64,000 nucleotides of DNA from Sphingobacteriaceae bacterium (GTDB lineage Bacteria > Bacteroidota > Bacteroidia > B-17B0 > Aurantibacillaceae), in assembly GCA_013823565.1 (NCBI GenBank), contig PNMI01000001.1:296955-360954 (forward strand), given 5' to 3'. Shown here one piece after another: positions 17,705 through 24,803 of the stretch. How positions within the stretch are numbered: position 1 is the stretch's first letter; the number at the start of each line of letters is the position of its first letter. The notes under the pieces were generated by a model that did no database searches, was not told the DNA's origin, and saw nothing but the letters and a program-made list of their open reading frames with translations. Position numbers and translations under genes: made by a program.

Positions 17705-17776
17705 TGGCTCCGGTAGGAATCGAACCTACATCAAACGTTTAGGAAACGCTTATTCTATCCATTGAACTACGGTGCC
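17705..17776 (-). tRNA. tRNA-Arg (anticodon CCT)
   Basis: A 72-nt cloverleaf on the minus strand: D stem GTTC/GAAT, anticodon stem AGCGT/ACGTT with loop TTCCTAA (anticodon CCT), T arm GTAGG-TTCGATT-CCTAC, discriminator A, no encoded CCA. The acceptor arms are GGCACCG and CGGAGCC, leaving one A-A mismatch at pair 4-69. The remnant copy just downstream has CACCG in its 5' arm, so the 3' arm probably changed (T69 to A). Confidence 0.9.
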
Positions 17777-17832
17777 AGTAATGAGTTTAAATTTAATCTT
17801 TAGTTTTCAATTTTATTTCGAAATATAAAAAA

Positions 17833-17935
17833 GTTTAGGTAATGCTTATTCTATCCTCGCCTGAACGAATTCATTCGTGCAAGCCCGCCTGAATACCCCT
17901 CGTTCTAGTCGGGCGCAACATTGAACTACGGTGTC
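17833..17935 (-). pseudogene. tRNA-Arg remnant split by a 63-bp insert
   Basis: 17833-17856 and 17920-17935 match the anticodon and 5' parts of the adjacent tRNA-Arg (plus-strand GTTTAGG.AA.GCTTATTC and ATTGAACTACGGTG.CA). Between them, inside what would be the D loop, lie 63 bp (17857-17919) with the short palindrome ACGAAT-TC-ATTCGT and a GCCCG/CGGGC pair. The T arm and 3' acceptor are absent, so this cannot fold as a tRNA. Confidence 0.75.
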
Positions 17936-17990
17936 AATCATCTTTTTCTGATGATTTTAATATGAAGTTACCTTAAAATGCTTTGAAAAC

Positions 17991-18025
17991 AAAAAAGCCA
18001 CCCTACTAATTAGTGGATGGCTTTT
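17991..18025 (-). terminator. Hairpin terminator after tRNA-Asn
   Basis: AAAAGCCATCC...GGGTGGCTTTTTT on the minus strand forms a stem ending in a T run, directly 3' of the tRNA-Asn gene. Confidence 0.7.
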
Positions 18026-18026
18026 G

Positions 18027-18100
18027 CTCCCTCTCCTGGGCTCGAACCAGGGACCCCATGATTAACAGTCATGTGCTCTAACCAGCTGAGCTAAGAGGGA
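18027..18100 (-). tRNA. tRNA-Asn (anticodon GTT)
   Basis: A 74-nt cloverleaf on the minus strand: acceptor TCCCTCT/AGAGGGA with discriminator G, D arm AGCTCAGCTGGTTAGAGC, anticodon loop CTGTTAA (GTT), T arm CCTGG-TTCGAGC-CCAGG. CCA is not encoded. All stems pair. Confidence 0.95.
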
Positions 18101-18196
18101 ATCATTATTCTGGTTATATAAATGTTAAAGAACAGTTTTTTAATGCTTTTCCTTGTAAGGGAGGGCAAATTTAATATCTATTTTGTAAATAAACAA

Positions 18197-18204
18197 TATA
18201 TTTG
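18197..18204 (+). promoter_or_regulatory. -7 box TATATTTG of the PfkB kinase gene
   Basis: A perfect match to the Bacteroidota -7 consensus TAnnTTTG, 23 bp before the ATG at 18228. No well-spaced -33 TTTG is seen. Confidence 0.5.
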
Positions 18205-18227
18205 TAAAAATTTTTAATCTTTTTTTT

Positions 18228-19151
18228 ATGAGTCTATTAGTAGTAGGTACAGTAGCGTTTGATGCTATCGAAACACCTTTCGGGAAAACCGATAAAATCG
18301 TTGGTGGAGCAGCTAGTTACATAGCTTTAGCATCTTCTTACTTTACAAAAGAAATAAACCTTGTGTCTGTTGTTGGGGACGATTTTCCTCAAGAATTTAT
18401 GAATACACTTAAGAGTCAAGGAGTTAATCTAGATGGTTTGCAAATCAAACAAGGCGAAAAATCATTTTTTTGGAGCGGTCGTTATCATAATGATATGAAT
18501 TCTCGTGATACTTTAGACACTCAGTTGAATGTTTTGGGTGATTTTGATCCAATTGTACCTGAATCATACAAAAATTGCGAATTTTTAATGTTAGGGAACT
18601 TAATGCCAGCTGTACAACAAAAGGTATTGTCTCAATTATCTAAACGTCCAAAATTAATTGTATTAGATACTATGAATTTTTGGATGGATATCGCCATGCC
18701 TGAATTATTGGAAACATTAAAAGGCATTGATGTGTTAACTATCAATGATTCTGAGGCTCGTCAGTTATCTGGAGAGTATTCTTTAGTAAAAGCGGCTCAA
18801 AAAATCTTAGCAATGGGTCCAAAAGTATTAGTAATTAAAAAAGGTGAGCACGGTGCTTTATTATTTAATAAAGAAGAAGTGTTTTTTGCACCAGCATTAC
18901 CTTTAGAAGATGTATTTGATCCAACAGGAGCAGGCGATAGTTTTGCAGGAGGCTTTATTGGTTATTTAGCTAAAACAAAAGATATCAGTTTTGAAAACAT
19001 GAAACGTGCTATTATTTTTGGTTCGGCAATGGCTAGTTTTACAGTTGAAAAATTTGGAACAGAGCGCTTAATTGGCTTATCTCAAGAAGATGTATCTAAT
19101 AGAGTTCAAGAGTTTGTTGATTTAGTTCAATTTGATATCTCTTTAGTATAA
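18228..19151 (+). CDS. PfkB-family sugar/nucleoside kinase
   Basis: 307 aa, the usual length for the ribokinase/PfkB family. The N-terminal GG (VGGAASYIALASS, about 25-37) matches PfkB signature 1. DPTGAGDSFAGGF (231-243) is signature 2, with the catalytic base Asp237 and the anion hole. The reaction is ATP-dependent phosphorylation of a sugar or nucleoside hydroxyl; the substrate cannot be fixed from sequence. It is monocistronic: a TAnnTTTG box lies upstream and a strong hairpin terminator follows 15 bp after the stop. Confidence 0.9.
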   Translation: MSLLVVGTVAFDAIETPFGKTDKIVGGAASYIALASSYFTKEINLVSVVGDDFPQEFMNTLKSQGVNLDGLQIKQGEKSFFWSGRYHNDMNSRDTLDTQLNVLGDFDPIVPESYKNCEFLMLGNLMPAVQQKVLSQLSKRPKLIVLDTMNFWMDIAMPELLETLKGIDVLTINDSEARQLSGEYSLVKAAQKILAMGPKVLVIKKGEHGALLFNKEEVFFAPALPLEDVFDPTGAGDSFAGGFIGYLAKTKDISFENMKRAIIFGSAMASFTVEKFGTERLIGLSQEDVSNRVQEFVDLVQFDISLV

Positions 19152-19166
19152 TTATTTTATCATTTC

Positions 19167-19200
19167 AAAAGCCCTCTATTACAAAATAGGGGGCTTTTTA
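19167..19200 (+). terminator. Rho-independent terminator of the PfkB gene
   Basis: AAAAGCCCTCTATT-ACAA-AATAGGGGGCTTTTT: a long perfect-to-near-perfect stem, tetraloop and T run 15 bp after the stop. Confidence 0.85.
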
Positions 19201-19250
19201 TTTTAGATAAATCACAATTTATAAATTATCTTAGCGTTAAATAAATAAAC

Positions 19251-20039
19251 TTGAGATTTCTTATTATCATAGTTATTTGTGTTGTATTAGGTTGCTCTTT
19301 TGTATTTCAAACATCCGAGCCTGAAATACATATTAAATTTCCTGAACAAAAATCGCACGTCGAAATTGATGGTTTTGGAAATATTTATATCATTACTGAT
19401 AATGAAATTGTAAAGTATAATGCTATGGGTATTTTACAAAAAAAATACAGTACCAAACGCTATGGTAAAATAGAGTTTGTAGATGCAACGAATCCATTAA
19501 AGGTTTTGGTTTATTATAAAGATTTTCAGCAACTTATTTTTTTAGATAATCAAATGACAGAATCTAGCAATATGATTTCATTAGAGTCACTTGGTCATGA
19601 ACAAAGTAGCTTAGTGTGTTCATCATCTAATAATAGTTTTTGGTTGTATGATAAACAAAATAATGAATTATGTAGATTTGACGCTGAATTAAAATCATTA
19701 GTAAAGACAGGAAACTTAAAGCGCATACTAGATGTTGATATAAAGCCTAATTTTTTACAAGAAAATAATAATTTCATTTATTTGAATTGCCCCGATGAAG
19801 GGATTTTGGTATTTGATATTTACGGCACCTTTTATAAAACCATTCCTTTAAAAAACTTGAAAGAGTTTAATATGGTTAATGGCGATGTGTTTTATTTTGA
19901 AAATCATACACTAAAACAATATCAAACTCAAACCTTTAATACTATCGAAAAACAGTTTGCCGATACTATAATTAAAACGGTGTATTGGCAAAACGAGCGT
20001 TTTTATAAGCTTTATCAAGATTCGTTAGTGATTGAGTAA
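19251..20039 (+). CDS. Lipoprotein, predicted beta-propeller-like, start TTG
   Basis: 262 aa. The only suitable start I see is TTG. It is followed by a hydrophobic segment and lipobox VVLGC (Cys about 15). The mature part has repeated strands with D.FGNIYI, FVDATNPLKVLVYY and NNSFWLYDKQNNELCRFD-like units, suggesting a six- or seven-bladed propeller. Similar small lipoproteins often precede TonB-dependent receptor genes, as here (37 bp gap). Specific function unknown. Confidence 0.7.
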   Translation: MRFLIIIVICVVLGCSFVFQTSEPEIHIKFPEQKSHVEIDGFGNIYIITDNEIVKYNAMGILQKKYSTKRYGKIEFVDATNPLKVLVYYKDFQQLIFLDNQMTESSNMISLESLGHEQSSLVCSSSNNSFWLYDKQNNELCRFDAELKSLVKTGNLKRILDVDIKPNFLQENNNFIYLNCPDEGILVFDIYGTFYKTIPLKNLKEFNMVNGDVFYFENHTLKQYQTQTFNTIEKQFADTIIKTVYWQNERFYKLYQDSLVIE

Positions 20040-20076
20040 ATTATCTCAGTTTTCTAAAAATTTGTATTTTTAGCTT

Positions 20077-22539
20077 ATGATTAGATTTTTATTATTTTTT
20101 GTATTCGCTATATTATTTTCTTTTACATCTTTAGCTCAAACTACATACACTCAAACAGTAAGAGGTCAGGTAGTTGATAAAGTGTCTTCTGTAGGATTAC
20201 CAGGGGTAGTTGTGCGTTTAAAAAACGACTCTACAAAAAGGCATGTGGCAACAACAGATGCCAATGGAAATTTTAAATTGGAAGGCATTGCCGTTGGGCG
20301 TCGTTCGTTTATAGTATCGATGTTTGGGTATAACACAGTTCCGTTAAATGATATCATCGTGTCTTCTGGCAAAGAAACGTTTTTAACTATTGAGCTAGAA
20401 GAGTCTTTAGTTCAAATGGATGAAGTGGTGGTGAATGCGGATGAGCAAAAAGATGTGGTAACTGATATGCAAGCGGTAAATGTAAAAACATTTAGTATCG
20501 AAGAAACAGAGCGTTATCCAGGCTCTCGTCAAGATCCCGCTCGAATGGCTTCTAATTTTGCGGGCGTACAAGGAACTAACGATAGTCGTAACGACATTGT
20601 AGTACGTGGTAATTCTCCCTCTGGTTTATTATGGAGATTAGAAGAAATCGATATCCCCAATCCGAATCACTTTGCAGTAGCTGGCTCGGCAGGTGGTCCA
20701 ACTGCTATTATTAATAATAAATATTTAGCTAATTCAGAGTTTTATACTGGTGCTTTTCCCGCAAATTATGGAAATGCATTAGGTGGTGTGTTTGATTTAA
20801 AAATGCGTAATGGAAATAATCAAAAGCATGAACGTACGTTTCAGTTTGGCTTATTAGGAACTGAATTATCTGTCGAAGGCCCTATTAATAAAGAGAAAGG
20901 AAGTAGCTATTTTATCAATTATAGATACTCTACACTTAAAATGTTATCAGGTTTAAATATTAAATTGGGTACAAGTGCTGTTCCTCAATATCAAGATGGC
21001 GCTTTTCGTTTTAATTTTCCTACTAAAAAAGCTGGTATATTTTCTTTAAGTGGAATAGGAGGATTAAGTAGCATTAAGATTATTTTAAGTACTCAAACCG
21101 AAAGACCAAAAGAATTGTATGGTGATTTAAATCGTGACCAATACTTTGCGTCAAGTATGGGTGTTGCTATTTTAAATCATGCTTATTCGTTTAATAGCAG
21201 AACCTTAATGAAAACCTCTATTGCTTATAGTGGCCAGGGTTTAAACGTCGATCATTATTTAGTATTAAGAGATAAAAACTTTAAGCCAAATGATACCTTG
21301 CCTCAAATTTTAGGCTATGATTTTTTAGAAACAAAAACAACTTTAGCGTGGTATGTAAAACATAAAATAAATCCTAAGAATAGTTTTAAAGTGGGTTTTT
21401 TTGCTAATCTATTTCATGTTGATTTTTATGATCAAGCAAAAATTAATTCAAGATATGATACCATTGCACAAGCTATTAATGATAAACCATTTAAAACAAG
21501 AATTAATGCAAAAGCCGATTTTTATTTATTACAACCTTACCTTGCTTTTGTGCATAAATTCAACGAAAAATGGAGTACTAACCTAGGCGTGTTTGCACAA
21601 TACCTTACGTTAAGTAATAGTTGGGTGGTAGAGCCAAGAGCAAGTTTACGTTATCAATTTAAATCAAACCAGTCATTAAGTTTAGCTTATGGTATGCACA
21701 GTCAAATGCAACCTACCTATTTATATTTTGCAGCACCTGATAGTTTAGTAAGAGATGGTAAAACGTATACGAATCCAACAAAACAATTAGACAATAAAAA
21801 TTTAGGATTTAGTAAAAGTCAACATGCTGTATTAGGCTATGATTTACAGATCTCTAAGTATTTCAGAACAAAGTTAGAAGCATATTATCAATATTTATGG
21901 GACATACCTGTATATGCGGTGCCTTCAAGTGTATCATTGCTTAATAGAGGTGCTAGTTTCAATCGTTTCTTTCCAATTTATACGATGGAAAATAAAGGAA
22001 CGGGGTATAATTATGGCTTAGAGTTTACTTTAGAAAAATCATTTAGTAAACATTATTTCTTTTTATACTCAGCTAGTTTATTTGATAGTAAATACACTGG
22101 AAGTAATGGAAAAACATTTGATACTGATTTTAACGGACAATACATGATGAATTTATTGGCTGGCTTAGAGTATGAGATTGGTAAATCAAAAAAGAATTCA
22201 ATTAATGTGTCTTCTAAATTCACGTATGGTGGCGGCAAACGTTATTCGCCTGTAGATGTAGCAGCTAGTAATGCAGTGATGGATGTGGTAGCTGATAATG
22301 ATAAAGTAAACACGTTGCAGTTTAATCCTTATAATCGTTTAGATTTAAGAATTGCTTATAAAATCAATAAGAAAAAAGCGACTTATGAAATCGCCTTAGA
22401 CTTAGTAAATATTATGAATACTAAAAACGTCTTAGCTTTAAGTTACGCACCAGATCCTGCAAACATAAATGCTGACCCATTAATTAAAAATTATCAATTA
22501 GGCTTTTTACCTTTATTTTATGTTAAGGTTGATTTCTAA
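20077..22539 (+). CDS. TonB-dependent receptor with N-terminal carboxypeptidase-regulatory-like domain
   Basis: 820 aa. A signal peptide is followed by a CarboxypepD_reg-like beta-sandwich (about 28-110; VRGQVVDKVSSVGLPGVVV, TDANGNFKLEGIAVG), a plug domain (about 130-235; RQDPARMASNFAGVQGTNDSRNDIVVRG region) and a large outer-membrane barrel ending in an aromatic residue (YVKVDF). No SusD partner is adjacent, so a glycan-uptake (SusCD) role is not indicated; the ligand is unknown. The last 20 bp overlap the next gene, implying translational coupling. Confidence 0.9.
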   Translation: MIRFLLFFVFAILFSFTSLAQTTYTQTVRGQVVDKVSSVGLPGVVVRLKNDSTKRHVATTDANGNFKLEGIAVGRRSFIVSMFGYNTVPLNDIIVSSGKETFLTIELEESLVQMDEVVVNADEQKDVVTDMQAVNVKTFSIEETERYPGSRQDPARMASNFAGVQGTNDSRNDIVVRGNSPSGLLWRLEEIDIPNPNHFAVAGSAGGPTAIINNKYLANSEFYTGAFPANYGNALGGVFDLKMRNGNNQKHERTFQFGLLGTELSVEGPINKEKGSSYFINYRYSTLKMLSGLNIKLGTSAVPQYQDGAFRFNFPTKKAGIFSLSGIGGLSSIKIILSTQTERPKELYGDLNRDQYFASSMGVAILNHAYSFNSRTLMKTSIAYSGQGLNVDHYLVLRDKNFKPNDTLPQILGYDFLETKTTLAWYVKHKINPKNSFKVGFFANLFHVDFYDQAKINSRYDTIAQAINDKPFKTRINAKADFYLLQPYLAFVHKFNEKWSTNLGVFAQYLTLSNSWVVEPRASLRYQFKSNQSLSLAYGMHSQMQPTYLYFAAPDSLVRDGKTYTNPTKQLDNKNLGFSKSQHAVLGYDLQISKYFRTKLEAYYQYLWDIPVYAVPSSVSLLNRGASFNRFFPIYTMENKGTGYNYGLEFTLEKSFSKHYFFLYSASLFDSKYTGSNGKTFDTDFNGQYMMNLLAGLEYEIGKSKKNSINVSSKFTYGGGKRYSPVDVAASNAVMDVVADNDKVNTLQFNPYNRLDLRIAYKINKKKATYEIALDLVNIMNTKNVLALSYAPDPANINADPLIKNYQLGFLPLFYVKVDF

Positions 22540-23278
22540 AGGATTCATTATTCTTATTGTTTGCTTTGCATTTTCTTTAAACGCACAAGTTATAAATATT
22601 GAAAACAAACGATTTTTAAACGACACCAATGGTTGGGTGGGAAATGTTGATTTTAATTTTAATGTGTTTAATAATACACAACAGGTGTTACAATTTTCAA
22701 ATGCCATTCGTGTGCAGTATCAAAAAAATAGAAGTCGTTTTATTTTATTAAATGATTTAAATTTCATTAAAGCTGGCAATACAGATTTTGCCAATGCAGG
22801 GTATCAGCATTTTAGATATAATTATAAAATCAGTAAATGGATTACGATGGAAGCCTTTACTCAAACACAATATAATCCAGTTTTGAAATTAGATTTTAGG
22901 TATTTGTTGGGAGTGGGTCCGCGATTGAAATTATTGAAAAAAGAAAATGCTCGTATTTATATAGCAGCCTTGTATATGTATGAATACGATGATATTATGA
23001 ATGATGAAGTAAACTTATACGAACATCGTTTGAGTTCTTATGTAACGTGTAGTTTTTTGATTTTCAAAACGATTGATTTAACAAGTACCACCTTTTATCA
23101 ACCTAATATAGAAAACACATCCGACTATCGTATCGCTAATGATAGTGGATTAGAAATACATATCAATAAACATTTAAATTTTAAGTCGTCATTTAATATG
23201 TTATACGACACAAAACAACCAGTAGGAATACCAGATTTGGTATACTCCTTTAGAAATGGGTTATCAATAAAATTTTAG
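22520..23278 (+). CDS. DUF481-like outer-membrane protein
   Basis: 252 aa with a signal peptide (FAFSLNAQ) and a pattern of amphipathic strands like DUF481/YdiY-type outer-membrane proteins (RFILLNDLNFI, AFTQTQYNPVLKLDFR, LLGVGPRLKL), ending in F. It overlaps the TonB receptor gene by 20 bp in another frame, so both are probably expressed together. It converges on a mini-lipoprotein gene 3 bp away. The family name is from memory, at moderate confidence. Confidence 0.65.
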   Translation: MLRLISKGFIILIVCFAFSLNAQVINIENKRFLNDTNGWVGNVDFNFNVFNNTQQVLQFSNAIRVQYQKNRSRFILLNDLNFIKAGNTDFANAGYQHFRYNYKISKWITMEAFTQTQYNPVLKLDFRYLLGVGPRLKLLKKENARIYIAALYMYEYDDIMNDEVNLYEHRLSSYVTCSFLIFKTIDLTSTTFYQPNIENTSDYRIANDSGLEIHINKHLNFKSSFNMLYDTKQPVGIPDLVYSFRNGLSIKF

Positions 23279-23281
23279 AAA

Positions 23282-23488
23282 TTATTTTTTAGTTGTATCA
23301 GCAACTGCAGCCCCATTTTTAGGTTGAATAGCTACTTCCGCCATAGCAGCATCAATAACTCTTCCAATAGAATCTGAAATGCGTTTTGCATTTTCATGCA
23401 TTTTAAATCTGTCTTCTGCTGCAGGTTTGCATTTTACAAATGCTAAAGTTAAAATTGTAGCTGATAGAATGATATATACCTTTTTCAT
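23282..23488 (-). CDS. Mini-lipoprotein, paralogue 1
   Basis: 68 aa: MKK leader, hydrophobic core, lipobox FVKC (Cys about 20). It then has PAAEDRFKMHENAKRISDSI and a hydrophilic Ala-rich tail. The 80-aa product at 23761-24003 has the same pattern (C..SAEEKAKIEEQAKHTADSI). The short amphipathic helix resembles small lipoproteins such as Lpp in architecture only. Function unknown. Confidence 0.65.
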   Translation of the reverse strand: MKKVYIILSATILTLAFVKCKPAAEDRFKMHENAKRISDSIGRVIDAAMAEVAIQPKNGAAVADTTKK

Positions 23489-23576
23489 AAAATGATGATT
23501 GCTATTTAATTATCCGAATGTAAAGATAATTTTTTGTTGAATAAAGTAATTAGAATAATTTGTGGTTTAAAAAATC

Positions 23577-23697
23577 TAAATAACTCATGAAAATTTCAAG
23601 ATTAAGGCTTTTGAAAAATTTATCAATGAGTCTGCCAGCTGGCGGATGAAGGACACTTTTTAGTAACACAAAGATTGGGGTTTTCATGAGTTATTTA
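23577..23697. repeat. 121-bp element bounded by perfect 17-bp inverted repeats
   Basis: TAAATAACTCATGAAAA (23577-23593) is perfectly inverted at 23681-23697, with 87 bp between. The interior holds the palindromic core GTCTGCC-AGCT-GGCGGA (23630-23646). There is no ORF. It looks like a miniature inverted-repeat element or a large hairpin in the gap between the two mini-lipoprotein genes. Confidence 0.6.
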
Positions 23698-23702
23698 TAA
23701 AT

Positions 23703-23737
23703 AAAAAAGCCCACGTATCATAGACACGTGGACTTTT
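23703..23737 (-). terminator. Hairpin terminator of the 80-aa lipoprotein gene
   Basis: On the minus strand AAAAGTCCACGTGTC...ACGTGGGCTTTTTT forms a stem with a T run, 24 bp past the stop of 23761-24003. Confidence 0.75.
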
Positions 23738-23760
23738 CCTAACTAACTAAACACAAATTC

Positions 23761-24003
23761 TTAGTGAGCTTCGTGACCAGCTTCAGTAGTTGCAGCAGCA
23801 GTCTCAGTAGTTGCAGCAGCAGCAGTTGTATCAGTTGCAGCTTCCATAGCACCAGCTAAGCTAGCTTCTAATGCAGCAGAAATTGAATCAGCAGTGTGTT
23901 TTGCTTGCTCTTCGATTTTAGCTTTTTCTTCAGCTGATTGTCCACAAGATACTACAGTTGTAGCCATGATAGCTACTGCGATAATTGAAAATAATTTTGT
24001 CAT
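23761..24003 (-). CDS. Mini-lipoprotein, paralogue 2, Ala/Thr-rich tail
   Basis: 80 aa with lipobox VVSC (Cys about 20), a short charged helix (AEEKAKIEEQAKHTADSISAALEA) and a low-complexity Ala/Thr/Glu tail ending GHEAH. It is a paralogue of 23282-23488. It has its own terminator, so it is an independent transcript, possibly abundant. The tail composition suggests a flexible periplasmic linker. Role unknown. Confidence 0.7.
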   Translation of the reverse strand: MTKLFSIIAVAIMATTVVSCGQSAEEKAKIEEQAKHTADSISAALEASLAGAMEAATDTTAAAATTETAAATTEAGHEAH

Positions 24004-24197
24004 TTTTTTAATTTTTTAAGTTGTTTTGTTGTTATTTGAACATTTATACCGAAACTTTAAATTAGTAACCCAAAAAAAGAATAAAATAATTGATTATTTT
24101 ATAACTGATTGATTATCAGTATTTAAAATTTAAATAAATAATTGGTTACCCGCTTTTTTGACGAGGTAAATTGGATTGAAAATAAGAAAAAGGAGAA

Positions 24198-24770
24198 TTA
24201 TTTTGAAAGAAATTCGCTTACTACCTTTTCAGCTTTTATAAAAGCTTCTTCTAGTACTTCATTTAAGATAAAAACATCAAATAAATCGGCTGTTTTTAGC
24301 TCTTTTTCGGCTTTTTCCACTCTTCGAGCAATACTTTCTGGGCTATCGGTGCTTCTTGAGTTTAAGCGTTCTTCTAATATTTTAATACTTGGGGGCATCA
24401 CAAAAACCGCTAAAGCTTTTTCTCCAAACTGTTTCTTCAAATTTAAGCCACCTTCTACGTCAATATCAAAAATAACATGTTTGCCTTTGGCCCAAATGCG
24501 ATCAACTTCACTTCTTAAAGTACCATAATGTGTTCCGGCATATACTTCTTCCCATTCCAAAAACTCCTTATTGTCAATTTTTTGCTTGAATTCATCAACT
24601 GTTAAGTAATGATAATCTTTGCCATTCTCTTCTATGCCACGTTTAGGGCGACTTGTAGCCGAAATAGAAAATTCTAATTTATCAGGAAAGGTTTTTAGTA
24701 AATGACGCACAATAGTGGTTTTACCAGAACCTGAGGGTGCAGAAAAGATGATGAGTTTGCCGTTTTCCAT
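24198..24770 (-). CDS. gmk: Guanylate kinase
   Basis: 190 aa from the ATG at 24770; the ORF-track start 6 bp earlier is TTG. The P-loop is [10 protein letters not shown] (about 10-19). The GMP-binding region contains [18 protein letters not shown] and [13 protein letters not shown], and [10 protein letters not shown] matches the kinase core. It phosphorylates GMP to GDP with ATP in purine nucleotide metabolism. uvrC ends 33 bp upstream on the same strand, so the two may share a transcript. Confidence 0.95.
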   Translation of the reverse strand: MENGKLIIFSAPSGSGKTTIVRHLLKTFPDKLEFSISATSRPKRGIEENGKDYHYLTVDEFKQKIDNKEFLEWEEVYAGTHYGTLRSEVDRIWAKGKHVIFDIDVEGGLNLKKQFGEKALAVFVMPPSIKILEERLNSRSTDSPESIARRVEKAEKELKTADLFDVFILNEVLEEAFIKAEKVVSEFLSK

Positions 24771-24803
24771 GGGCAAAGATAACAGTTTTAGTTAAAATAA
24801 AAA

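Noticed and set aside
17857-17919. A tRNA intron in the split tRNA-Arg remnant
   Set aside because: The insert is in the D region, not the anticodon loop, and the remnant has no T arm; remnant plus insertion is simpler.
24142-24528. Plus-strand 128-aa ORF
   Set aside because: Lies antisense to gmk, is low-complexity Ser/Phe-rich, and has no family signature; a shadow ORF.
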